Assembly (NCBI GenBank): GCA_021807585.1 | Contig: JAKBCQ010000178.1 | Location: 1-6,267 of the forward strand | Length of the DNA: 6,267 nt | Direction of reading: 5' to 3' | From: Planctomycetota bacterium | GTDB taxonomy: Bacteria > Planctomycetota > Planctomycetia > Isosphaerales > Isosphaeraceae | Shown: one piece after another, positions 1 through 6,267 of the stretch | Numbering within the stretch: the stretch's first letter is position 1 | How the letters are laid out: each line of letters starts with the position of its first letter | Notes under the pieces: model-generated | Seen by the model: the letters and a program-made list of their open reading frames with translations, nothing else | Told to the model about the DNA's origin: nothing | Databases searched by the model: none | Translations under genes and position numbers: made by a program

Positions 1-7
1 ATAATCT

Positions 8-982
8 ATGATTACAAGTGGAATTCTGAATATCAACAAGCCTTTGGGGCCGACTTCGCGGAAAGTCGTCGACCAGGTTTGTCGCGTGTTGGGGACGAAA
101 AAGGTCGGGCACGCGGGGACGCTCGATCCATCGGCTTCGGGGGTTCTGGTCGTCTGTTTCGGCGCGGCGACCCGGCTGATCGAGTACGTGCAGCGGGGTC
201 GCAAAACGTACCGCGCCGTCGTTCGGCTGGGGGTTCGTAGCGATACCGACGACGCGCAGGGGACGATGGAACCGGTCGTCGATTTCGTCGTCCCGACCGA
301 TTCGGACGTGCGTGCCGAGGTCGCCGCGAGGATCGGCGAGGTTTTCCAAATTCCGCCCCGCTATTCGGCGATCAAGAAAGACGGGACGAGGGCTTACAAA
401 GCCGCTCGGCGAGGCGAGGAATTCGACCTGGCGCCGCGCAAAGTGTCGATTTATAAAATTGACATACATGAATATAATTGGCCGTTATTGGCGCTTGAGA
501 TCGAGTGCGGCGGTGGAACATATATTAGGTCGATCGCTCGAGACTTGGGTGAGTCGCTGGGTTGCGGGGGGATGATCGAGACGCTGGAGCGGACGCGAGT
601 CGGGCCGTTTTCGCTCGACCGCGCCGTGAATCTAAGCGATCTGACCGCTGAGAATTGGAGCGAGCTTTATCTGCCCGCGGGGGTCGCGGTCGCCGAGTTG
701 CCGTGGGTCGAGCTCGACGACGCGAACACGGCGCGGGTGATTCAGGGGAAGGGGGTCGATCTCGCCGAGCGGCGTGATCTGATCGTCGATTCGCAGGGGC
801 TCGGCGACGAGCCGATCGAACTCGCGTTGTTCGACGCGAATGGGAAGCTGATCGCGATCGCCGAGCTCGACCCGGTCGGGCTCACGGCGCGGCCTCGGCG
901 GGTGTTTGCGGCGATGGAAAGGGACGTTCTTGACGACCGCGAGTCGAGTCGTCCGGAGGGGAATCGATCGCGGCTCGATTGA
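8..982 (+). CDS. truB: tRNA pseudouridine(55) synthase TruB
   Basis: This enzyme isomerises U55 to pseudouridine in the T-loop of most tRNAs; members also act as tRNA-folding chaperones in the cytoplasm. Seen: the N-terminal GILNINKPLGPTS block; the catalytic motif GHAGTLDPSASG with the nucleophile Asp at residue 40; the conserved Tyr68 in KTYRA; the QIPPRYSAIKKDGTRAY block (114-130); and GGGTYIRSIARDLG (168-181), with Arg174 matching the conserved active-site Arg. A C-terminal PUA-like part follows (about 230-302, ending in RPRRVF), then a charged tail unlikely to be conserved. At 324 aa the length is normal. The ATG at 8 fits the usual few residues before GILNINKP; its ribosome binding site lies outside the window. 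In many bacteria truB follows infB and rbfA, which cannot be checked here. An AT-rich patch of rare codons (449-529) lies in its second half. Confidence 0.97.
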   Translation: MITSGILNINKPLGPTSRKVVDQVCRVLGTKKVGHAGTLDPSASGVLVVCFGAATRLIEYVQRGRKTYRAVVRLGVRSDTDDAQGTMEPVVDFVVPTDSDVRAEVAARIGEVFQIPPRYSAIKKDGTRAYKAARRGEEFDLAPRKVSIYKIDIHEYNWPLLALEIECGGGTYIRSIARDLGESLGCGGMIETLERTRVGPFSLDRAVNLSDLTAENWSELYLPAGVAVAELPWVELDDANTARVIQGKGVDLAERRDLIVDSQGLGDEPIELALFDANGKLIAIAELDPVGLTARPRRVFAAMERDVLDDRESSRPEGNRSRLD

Positions 983-1008
983 CCTCGAAGCGTCATCGCG
1001 TCTAGAGT
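979..1008 (+). promoter_or_regulatory. candidate sigma70-type promoter for hflX
   Basis: TTGACC (979-984, 5 of 6 matches to the -35 consensus) is followed after 18 bases by TAGAGT (1003-1008, 4 of 6 matches to -10). The -35 overlaps the truB stop codon. Transcription would begin near 1015, which fits translation of hflX from 1061 but not from the GTG at 1007. This is a consensus match by eye. Read-through from truB is also possible because no terminator is visible in the gap. Confidence 0.3.
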
Positions 1009-1042
1009 GTTCTTACGTGAACTTTCATTTCGAGACAGGATT

Positions 1043-1049
1043 AAGAGGG
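1043..1049 (+). promoter_or_regulatory. ribosome binding site supporting the hflX TTG start
   Basis: AAGAGGG lies 11 bases before the TTG at 1061. No comparable purine run precedes the upstream in-frame GTG at 1007, so this site is the main sequence argument for the shorter protein. Confidence 0.4.
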
Positions 1050-1060
1050 CGATACCCATT

Positions 1061-2374
1061 TTGACGCGAACGACGACCTCCGAGCGGCTCGACCGTCCCG
1101 AACGCGCCGTTCTAGCCGGCGCGATTCTCCCCCACGACGACCATCCGACTGAAGATCCGCTCGACGAGATTCGCGGCCTGGCCGAATCGGCGGGGCTCGT
1201 CGTCGTCGGCGAATCGCTCCAAAAGCGTCAAAAGGTCGATACAGCCACATATATTGGATCGGGAAAGGTCGAAGAGCTTAAGCGGCTGGTCGAATCGAGC
1301 GACGCCGACCTGGTGATTTTCGACGTCGATCTCGGCCCCGGGCAAACGCGCAATCTTGAGAAGGCGCTCGAGGTGAAGGTGATCGACCGAACCGAGGTGA
1401 TTTTAGATATATTTGCTTCACGTGCGCGAACACATGAAGCGCAATTGCAGGTGGAGCTGGCTCAGCTCGAATATGCGATGCCGCGGCTGAAGCGGATGTG
1501 GACGCACTTGTCTCGGTATAAAGGGGGAGTCGGGGTGCGCGGACCCGGCGAAAAGCAGCTTGAAGAGGACCGTCGGTTGGTGGCGCATCGGATTCAGGAG
1601 TTGAAGGCGAAGCTTTCCAAGGTGCAATCGAGGAAAGAGCGCGAGGTCGCGGGACGGGGCGAGGAGCCGACGGTTTCGCTCGTCGGCTACACCAACGCGG
1701 GCAAGAGCACGCTGATGAACGCGCTGACGGGGGCGGGAGTTCATGTCGAAGACAAGCTCTTCGCGACTCTCGACACGAGAACGCGGCGATGGCGCTTTAA
1801 AGGAGGCGGTTTAGCGCTCTTGTCCGACACCGTCGGCTTCATCCGCAAGCTGCCGCATTCGCTCGTCGCGTCGTTCAAGGCGACGCTCGAGGAGGCTCGA
1901 CAGTCCGATTTGCTGCTTCATGTCGTCGACGCGTCGAGCCCCGAGGTTGATTCGCAGATCGGCGCGGTGAACGCGGTTCTTGAGGAGCTCGGGCTCTCCG
2001 AGCACCCGATGCTGCTCGTGTTCAACAAGATCGATCGGATTCGCGATCGGTCCGATCTCGAGGCGCTGCTGAAAAAATTCGACGGAGCGATCGCGATCGC
2101 CGCGGCCAAAACGATCGGTCTGGATCGACTCGAACAGGCGGTGCGCGAGCAGCTCGATGAACGATCGCTCGACGTCGAGGTTGAAACCGCGACCGCCGAC
2201 GGCGTCGTCTTGTCGTATCTCGCCAGGCACGCGAGGATTCTCGATCGCAAGTATGATGAATCGTCGGATCGCGTTTCGCTCGCGTGCCGATTGCCGCGCC
2301 GGCTGCTCGATTTTCTTCATGAACACGGCGCTAAAGTGCGATACCGAGAACGTCTTTATTCGAATACGCTTTGA
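1061..2374 (+). CDS. hflX: ribosome-associated GTPase HflX
   Basis: HflX binds the 50S subunit and, in studied bacteria, splits stalled or stressed 70S ribosomes using GTP. The N-terminal HflX domain shows ATYIGSGK (62-69), the FDVDLGPGQTRNLE stretch, VILDIFASRARTHE from residue 113, and GGVGVRGPGEKQLEEDRR from 155, followed by a helical, coiled-coil-like linker. The G domain has G1 GYTNAGKS (209-216), G2 FATLD (234-238), G3 DTVGF (256-260), G4 NKID (322-325) and a G5-like AAAK near 348. A C-terminal domain ends near CRLPRRLLDFLHEHG. From the TTG start the protein is 437 aa, close to the family's roughly 430. A GTG at 1007 would add 18 residues but has no SD and overlaps the candidate -10. 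The gene lies 78 bases after truB. The internal AAAGGAGG at 1799-1806 resembles an SD but sits inside the G domain. Confidence 0.96.
   Translation: MTRTTTSERLDRPERAVLAGAILPHDDHPTEDPLDEIRGLAESAGLVVVGESLQKRQKVDTATYIGSGKVEELKRLVESSDADLVIFDVDLGPGQTRNLEKALEVKVIDRTEVILDIFASRARTHEAQLQVELAQLEYAMPRLKRMWTHLSRYKGGVGVRGPGEKQLEEDRRLVAHRIQELKAKLSKVQSRKEREVAGRGEEPTVSLVGYTNAGKSTLMNALTGAGVHVEDKLFATLDTRTRRWRFKGGGLALLSDTVGFIRKLPHSLVASFKATLEEARQSDLLLHVVDASSPEVDSQIGAVNAVLEELGLSEHPMLLVFNKIDRIRDRSDLEALLKKFDGAIAIAAAKTIGLDRLEQAVREQLDERSLDVEVETATADGVVLSYLARHARILDRKYDESSDRVSLACRLPRRLLDFLHEHGAKVRYRERLYSNTL
2087..2100. repeat. two overlapping GCGATCGC palindromes
   Basis: Two copies of the octamer GCGATCGC overlap by two bases inside hflX. 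Further single copies are at 854-861, 2568-2575, 5449-5456 and 5854-5861. The core CGATCG occurs 28 times in the window by my count, far above the two or so expected from base composition. The octamer is identical to the cyanobacterial HIP1 word, but nothing else here suggests a cyanobacterium. In the coding frame it reads as ordinary Ala/Ile codons, so codon preference may explain part of the excess. Confidence 0.5.
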
Positions 2375-2408
2375 TTGAACCCGGAACCCTCCACGCTAAA
2401 GAACGCCG

Positions 2409-3740
2409 ATGATTCATGACGTCTGGTTTTCGATCGTCGGGAGGATTCCGTCGGTTCAATCCGCGCCGGCGCGCCCGGGATCGACGGCTCTGCTCGCGCT
2501 CCGGCGGTTTTTCATCGGGTTAACGCTCTCGCCTCCCGAGACCTCGGCGCGTCCCTACGCGCTTTGGGCGATCGCCGCGGGGCTCGGCGCCCTTTTCCTC
2601 GTCGCAATCGCGGCGCAAGGCGCGAGGCGAGCCCTCTTCGATCTCTTCGACCTGCCGGGTCACGTTCGCCTCGCCGTCAAAGCGATCGATCGGCTCCGCA
2701 ACGCATCAAGGCTTGCCGGAATCTGCCTCCTCGCCGCGGTCTTAAGCTGGACAGGTTATCAATTCTTTACATATAAACGTGATAGCGGTTCGGAGGATCT
2801 CGCGTTATTGGCGTCGACGCGCGGCGTGGGTTGGTCGCTCGCCGGCGATCACGCTTCATTCGCGGCTTTGACGCCGCTGAGAGACCTCTTCGGCTTGACC
2901 GATATGATTCCCTTGGCGCTTTTCCTTTGGCTCGCGTTATCGAAGATCGTGCTCGATCGGTTCGCGGCGACGGCGTTTCTCGAACGTCCCGACGGAAAAT
3001 TTCCGGCGGCGATCTTATTTTGCTGGGTGAGTCTGTTTTTGGCGGCGCTCTTGCGGTTGATCGGCCTGATCCTCGAAACCTCGGGTCTGCCTCCCGGCGG
3101 GGTCGGACCGATCGAGATGTTCGTCATTCCGATCGTCACGTGGCTGGCGGATTCGATCGTCTTGTGCTGGATTATCGTCGAGCTGAGAAACGCGAGCCTG
3201 ACGCGTGGGGAAGCGTTCTCGTTCGATCCCGTAGGCTGGGTGTCGCTCGCCGCGGGGGGGATGCTCGCGAGTCTGACGCTGATGCCGGCTCGCTATCTTG
3301 GAATCGCCGCCGCGTCCGCGGTCGCTTACGTTCCCTGGGTGATTCGGGGAGCGAATCTCGTTTGGTTGCTGGTCGCGGTGCAATCGTTTGGGCTTTTATC
3401 GGCGGGGCTGCTGGGCGGGTTGGCGTGGACGCGAGGTTCGGGAAAGCTTGGCCTCCGCGGTTACAGCCGTCTGCTTCGCGCCTCGGGAGGCCGCCTGGTC
3501 GCGGTCTTATCGCTTTCGTGCTTGGCGTGCGGCGTGATCGCTTGGATCGCCTACGGCGTGATGTTTTCGCTTCCGCCGCAACCGTGGCTGCTCACCGCGG
3601 CCGACGCCTACGCGCATTACGGGACGCTTGTCGTCGGTTTGGCGACCGCGGCGGCGATTATCGAACTCGGCGAATCGAGCCTTCCGCATGCGAAACGCGC
3701 GGCGACGGTTCCCGGCGAGCACTCGACATCCTATAATTGA
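2409..3740 (+). CDS. polytopic membrane protein of unknown function
   Basis: I do not recognise the family. The 443-residue product has hydrophobic segments of membrane-helix length at about 51-69, 101-120, 165-184, 199-222, 236-257, 273-292, 314-338, 362-386 and 402-419, with a possible extra one around 298-312, giving roughly eight or nine helices. The first 50 residues are not a classic signal peptide: an amphipathic Arg-containing stretch precedes the first helix. A basic, Arg/Lys-bearing loop (72-101) follows helix 1, and the short tail is polar. No Walker motif, protease signature, metal-binding cluster or transporter signature stands out. The ATG start follows only a weak AAAGAA (2398-2403). 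The 34-base gap after hflX suggests co-transcription. The sequence TATAAT at 3732-3737 overlaps the last codons but lacks a good -35. The reading frame is judged real from its even hydrophobic periodicity, length and position. It could be a lineage-specific integral membrane protein. Confidence 0.8.
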   Translation: MIHDVWFSIVGRIPSVQSAPARPGSTALLALRRFFIGLTLSPPETSARPYALWAIAAGLGALFLVAIAAQGARRALFDLFDLPGHVRLAVKAIDRLRNASRLAGICLLAAVLSWTGYQFFTYKRDSGSEDLALLASTRGVGWSLAGDHASFAALTPLRDLFGLTDMIPLALFLWLALSKIVLDRFAATAFLERPDGKFPAAILFCWVSLFLAALLRLIGLILETSGLPPGGVGPIEMFVIPIVTWLADSIVLCWIIVELRNASLTRGEAFSFDPVGWVSLAAGGMLASLTLMPARYLGIAAASAVAYVPWVIRGANLVWLLVAVQSFGLLSAGLLGGLAWTRGSGKLGLRGYSRLLRASGGRLVAVLSLSCLACGVIAWIAYGVMFSLPPQPWLLTAADAYAHYGTLVVGLATAAAIIELGESSLPHAKRAATVPGEHSTSYN

Positions 3741-3997
3741 ACCGAGAGAGTAAATTCGTTTCATCGATCGATTTTCCGCATGACCCTCGAGCGTCGACGA
3801 GTCGGTGTTCCACGGGTTCGAAAGAGTGGTGCGAAGCGGGTTGCCGAGACCGATCGGAATATGAGGATTCGAGGATTTTTTGATTTGATACGAACCTCGT
3901 CGTTTTGATCGGGAAATGGACGTCTCGACCGACGCCCGTACTTTGCTTTCGCTCGCGGTCGACCCGCTCGGTCGAAGGGAAGGAAGGCCGCGTCGGC

Positions 3998-4007
3998 TTG
4001 ACAATTC
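3998..4007 (+). repeat. direct repeat TTGACAATTC, copy 1
   Basis: Ten bases identical to copy 2 at 4159-4168. With one C removed, the match extends to TTGACAATTC-GGC. This copy contains the -35 of the candidate prkA promoter. Confidence 0.4.
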
Positions 4008-4027
4008 CGGCGGTCGGGGGTTGTAAT
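3998..4027 (+). promoter_or_regulatory. candidate sigma70-type promoter for prkA
   Basis: A perfect TTGACA (3998-4003) is followed after 18 bases by TGTAAT (4022-4027), a 5 of 6 match to the -10 consensus. Predicted transcription start is near 4034, giving a leader of roughly 255 bases before the prkA ATG. This is the best promoter match I see in the spacer. prkA homologues in other bacteria are often driven by stress-type sigma factors, so the housekeeping-like pattern is not proof of use. Confidence 0.4.
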
Positions 4028-4158
4028 GCAATCGATCGATCACGGTTCGCCGCGGGTCGAAACCCTCCGTCGAAGAGAGCGGGCGTTTTGGTCGCCGAGG
4101 CGACGCGCAACGGGGCCCGCGATCGATCTCGTTCGACTCGAACCTCTCCCCCGTGAGA

Positions 4159-4168
4159 TTGACAATTC
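4159..4168 (+). repeat. direct repeat TTGACAATTC, copy 2
   Basis: Second copy, 161 bases downstream of the first. It also carries a perfect TTGACA, but no reasonable -10 lies 16-18 bases further on, so it may be a protein-binding site, an inactive promoter relic, or chance. Confidence 0.35.
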
Positions 4169-4274
4169 GGCATCGATGATTTCGCTCGAACGACAAGCGA
4201 CCGCGTCGCTGCGACGGGCTCATGTCGTTCGCGTCGTCGCGTCCCGGACCTCGTCCGAAAGTACCAGCAGCCGC

Positions 4275-4281
4275 AGGAGGA
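4275..4281 (+). promoter_or_regulatory. strong Shine-Dalgarno for prkA
   Basis: AGGAGGA lies 9 bases before the ATG at 4291. It is the best ribosome binding site in the window and fixes this ATG over the in-frame ATG at 4318. Confidence 0.75.
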
Positions 4282-4290
4282 GAACGCGTC

Positions 4291-6267
4291 ATGTCGTCTG
4301 GAAACGACCTCGTAGCCATGATCGCCGGCCGGCAGAATTTGGCGGATTACCGCAAAATTCACTGGCACGGCGGCTTCGCCGATTATCTCGACATCATTCG
4401 CCGCGATCCCAAGGTCACGCGCACCGCTTACCAGCGGGTGTACGATATGATCATGAGCTACGGCACGGAGGAGATCTCGGTCAACAAAGAGAAGCGGATT
4501 CGGTTCAAATTCTTCGACGATCCCGACGCCGGCGGGCAAGACGCGATCTTCGGGCTTGATCGCGCGTTGCTCAATTTGGTGAACATCTTTAAAAGCGCAG
4601 CGAACCGCTACGGAACCGAACGGCGCGTGCTGCTGTTGCACGGCCCCGTGGGGAGTTCCAAGAGCACGATCACGCGGCTGCTCAAGAAAGGGCTCGAGCG
4701 CTACTCGCGGACCGACGACGGCGCGCTCTACACGTTCGGCTGGCTCGAGGACGACGGCGAAACCTACGCCTACTGCCCGATGCACGAGGAGCCCCTGCAC
4801 CTCATTCCCCACGATTTCCGCGACGACTTTCTGGCGGTTCTCAACACCCAAACGACATCCGATTTCACGATCACGATCGAAGGGGACCTCTGCCCGTTTT
4901 GCCGCCAGATGTTCAACGAACGAATGGAACGCCACGAGGGAGATCTCTCCAAAGTCCTCGCCGAGATTCGCGTGCGAAGACAAATGCTTTCGGAACAGGA
5001 TCGCGTCGGCATCGGCACATTCCAACCCAAGGATGAAAAGAACCAAGACGCCACCGAACTGACCGGGGACATCAATTATCGCAAAATCGCCGAGTACGGC
5101 TCGGAAAGCGATCCCCGCGCGTTCAACTTCGACGGCGAATTCAACATCGCCAATCGCGGAGTCATCGAATTCATCGAGGTCCTCAAACTCGACGTCGCCT
5201 TCCTGTACGATCTCTTGGGAGCAAGCCAAGAACATAAGATCAAGCCCAAGAAGTTCGCACAAACCGATATCGACGAGGTGATCATCGGTCATACGAACGA
5301 ACCCGAATATAAGAAACTGCAATCGAACGAGTTCATGGAGGCGCTGCGCGACCGGACGGTCAAGATCGACGTCCCGTACGTCACTCGCCTGATCGACGAG
5401 ATTCGCATCTACGAGAAGGATTACAACAGCCGGAAAGTCCGCGGCAAGGCGATCGCACCCCACACGCTCGAGATCGCCGCGATGTGGGCGGTGCTCACCC
5501 GGCTCGAAGAGCCCAAGAACGCCGGGCTCACGCTCATGCAAAAACTCAAGCTCTACAACGGTAAAACCCTCCCCGGCTTCACCGAGGACAACATCAAAGA
5601 ACTGCGCGAAGAGGCCGAACGCGAGGGAATGCACGGTATCAGCCCGCGCTACGTTCAGGATAAAATCTCGAACGCGCTCGTGGCGCACGCCGGCGAACGA
5701 TCGGTCAACCCGTTCATGGTGCTCAACGAACTCGAATCGGGCCTCAAGCATCATTCGTTGATTAACAACGAAGAAGTGCGCAAGCACTACAAACACTTGA
5801 TCTCCATCGTTAAAGAAGAATACGACGACATCGTCAAGAACGAGGTCCAGCGCGCGATCGCCGCCGACGAAGACGCCCTCACGAGACTTTGCGGCAACTA
5901 CATCGACAACGTCAAGGCTTACACCCAGCGCGAGAAGGTTAAAAACAAGTTCACAGGTCAAACCGAGGAACCCGACGAACGGCTCATGCGCTCGATCGAG
6001 GAGAAGATCGATATCCCCGACAGCCGCAAGGAAGACTTCCGACGCGAAATCATGAACTACATCGGCGCGCTCTCGCTCGACGGCAAAAAGTTCGATTACA
6101 AAACCAACGAACGCCTGCAGAAGGCGCTCGAACTCAAGCTCTTCCAGGATCAAAAGGATACGATCAAACTCACGAGCCTCGTCTCCAGCGTCGTCGATAA
6201 AGACACGCAAGAAAAAATCGATATCGTCAAAAGCCGGCTCATCCGCAACTACGGCTACGACGAAGAT
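4291..6267 (+). CDS. prkA: PrkA family AAA+/serine protein kinase, 3' end beyond the window
   Basis: PrkA (YeaG in E. coli) joins an AAA+ ATPase module to a C-terminal PrkA kinase-like domain. It has been reported as a serine kinase and, in Bacillus, as an ATP-dependent protease-like factor, and is linked to starvation and sporulation. 659 codons are open to the right edge with no stop, so at most a short C-terminal part should be missing (E. coli YeaG is about 644 aa). Seen: an N-terminal PrkA block ([20 protein letters not shown], then [12 protein letters not shown]); P-loop GPVGSSKS (118-125, Lys124); a Cys/His cluster with Cys162, His165, Cys201 and Cys204; a Walker B-like RGVIEFIE ending at Glu296; sensor-1 region IIGHTNEP with Asn336; arginine-finger candidates Arg353 and Arg355; then the PrkA C-terminal region from about 430. 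The P-loop has Ser where Gly normally precedes Lys. Codons are much more NNC-ending than upstream. In many genomes a DUF444 (yeaH-like) gene and spoVR lie next to prkA; here that would be beyond 6267. Confidence 0.95.
   Translation, partial: MSSGNDLVAMIAGRQNLADYRKIHWHGGFADYLDIIRRDPKVTRTAYQRVYDMIMSYGTEEISVNKEKRIRFKFFDDPDAGGQDAIFGLDRALLNLVNIFKSAANRYGTERRVLLLHGPVGSSKSTITRLLKKGLERYSRTDDGALYTFGWLEDDGETYAYCPMHEEPLHLIPHDFRDDFLAVLNTQTTSDFTITIEGDLCPFCRQMFNERMERHEGDLSKVLAEIRVRRQMLSEQDRVGIGTFQPKDEKNQDATELTGDINYRKIAEYGSESDPRAFNFDGEFNIANRGVIEFIEVLKLDVAFLYDLLGASQEHKIKPKKFAQTDIDEVIIGHTNEPEYKKLQSNEFMEALRDRTVKIDVPYVTRLIDEIRIYEKDYNSRKVRGKAIAPHTLEIAAMWAVLTRLEEPKNAGLTLMQKLKLYNGKTLPGFTEDNIKELREEAEREGMHGISPRYVQDKISNALVAHAGERSVNPFMVLNELESGLKHHSLINNEEVRKHYKHLISIVKEEYDDIVKNEVQRAIAADEDALTRLCGNYIDNVKAYTQREKVKNKFTGQTEEPDERLMRSIEEKIDIPDSRKEDFRREIMNYIGALSLDGKKFDYKTNERLQKALELKLFQDQKDTIKLTSLVSSVVDKDTQEKIDIVKSRLIRNYGYDED

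Larger units (their letters stand above)
3741..4290. other. 550-base non-coding spacer and prkA leader
   Basis: I find no convincing gene here on either strand. Short open frames (for example 3905-4156 on +) give Arg/Ser/Pro-rich low-complexity products without conserved motifs. Visible content: an AT-richer patch at about 3858-3910; a weak CGAGG/CCTCG inverted repeat (3870-3874 with 3895-3899) followed by TTTT at 3903-3906, too weak to call a terminator; a good promoter match at 3998-4027; small hairpins GGGT-CGAA-ACCC (4054-4065) and GTCGC-CGAG-GCGAC (4091-4104); a repeated TTGACAATTC; and a strong SD at the right end. If the promoter is right, about 255 bases of this are 5' untranslated leader of prkA. 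Confidence 0.65.

Noticed and set aside
459..478. TTGACA followed by TATAAT inside truB
   Set aside because: The spacer is only 8 bases, too short for a sigma70 promoter; the motif belongs to an AT-rich codon island.
1799..1806. AAAGGAGG inside hflX as an internal start or frameshift signal
   Set aside because: The nearest in-frame start-like codon (TTG 1820) would remove the P-loop, and TTT-AAA is in the wrong phase for a -1 slippery heptamer. It simply codes for Lys-Gly-Gly.
3732..3737. TATAAT at the end of the membrane-protein gene as a promoter
   Set aside because: The best -35 at 17-base spacing (TTCCCG, 3709-3714) matches only 3 of 6, and the hexamer overlaps ordinary Tyr-Asn codons and the stop.
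3809..3830. GGGTTCGAAA resembling a tRNA T-loop
   Set aside because: The flanking bases do not form a T stem and no acceptor, D or anticodon arms can be folded around it.
3870..3906. Possible intrinsic terminator after the membrane-protein gene
   Set aside because: Only a 5-base stem (CGAGG/CCTCG) with a 20-base loop and a TTTT three bases after the stem; too weak, and 130 bases from the stop codon.
3905..4156. 83-codon + strand frame in the spacer
   Set aside because: No SD at a useful distance, low-complexity basic product, and it spans the candidate prkA promoter.
4026..4559. 177-codon + strand frame overlapping the start of prkA
   Set aside because: The product is Arg/Ser-rich without motifs and it is out of frame with the well supported prkA start, which has a strong SD.
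3658..6210. 850-codon open frame on the minus strand opposite prkA and its leader
   Set aside because: It lies fully antisense to a gene with clear PrkA motifs, its product has no recognisable domain, and long antisense frames are expected when the sense gene avoids TTA, CTA and TCA codons. Its extension through the spacer reflects the same stop-poor composition.

Overview
The window is about 6.3 kb of GC-rich bacterial chromosome. It holds four protein-coding genes, all on the + strand: truB (tRNA pseudouridine-55 synthase), hflX (ribosome-associated GTPase), an unrecognised polytopic membrane protein, and the first 659 codons of prkA (AAA+/serine-kinase-type protein), which runs off the right edge. 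The TruB and PrkA wording (e.g. ATRLIEYVQR in TruB, the GPVGSSKS P-loop and CPMHEEP/CPFC motifs in PrkA), the GC-rich but NNT-tolerant codon use and the long intergenic spacer suggest a member of the Planctomycetes. This is an inference from family resemblance, not a proof.

Layout. 1-982: truB starts 8 bases into the window, so its upstream signals are not visible. 983-1060: a short spacer with a plausible sigma70-type promoter whose -35 overlaps the truB stop, and an SD-like AAGAGGG before a TTG codon that I prefer as the hflX start. 1061-2374: hflX, complete, with all GTPase motifs. 2375-2408: a 34-base gap. 2409-3740: a 443-residue protein with about eight or nine predicted membrane helices and no family I recognise, probably co-transcribed with hflX. 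3741-4290: a 550-base stretch with no convincing gene. It holds a good -35/-10 pair (3998-4027), a repeated TTGACAATTC and, at its end, a strong Shine-Dalgarno for prkA. 4291-6267: prkA, open at the right edge.

TruB and HflX both act on the translation machinery (tRNA T-loop modification; rescue or splitting of stalled ribosomes). PrkA is a stress and starvation-linked protein in other bacteria and appears to have its own promoter and a long leader. Nothing in the window ties the membrane protein to either theme except adjacency.

I see no mobile element, CRISPR array, tRNA/rRNA gene or convincing intrinsic terminator, and no obvious new defence or biosynthetic system. The less ordinary signals are these: a marked excess of the palindrome CGATCG (28 copies by eye, some inside the HIP1-like octamer GCGATCGC); small islands of AT-rich synonymous codons in otherwise GC-rich genes; a different base and codon style in prkA; a putative Cys/His metal site and a Gly-to-Ser P-loop variant in PrkA; and the long prkA leader.
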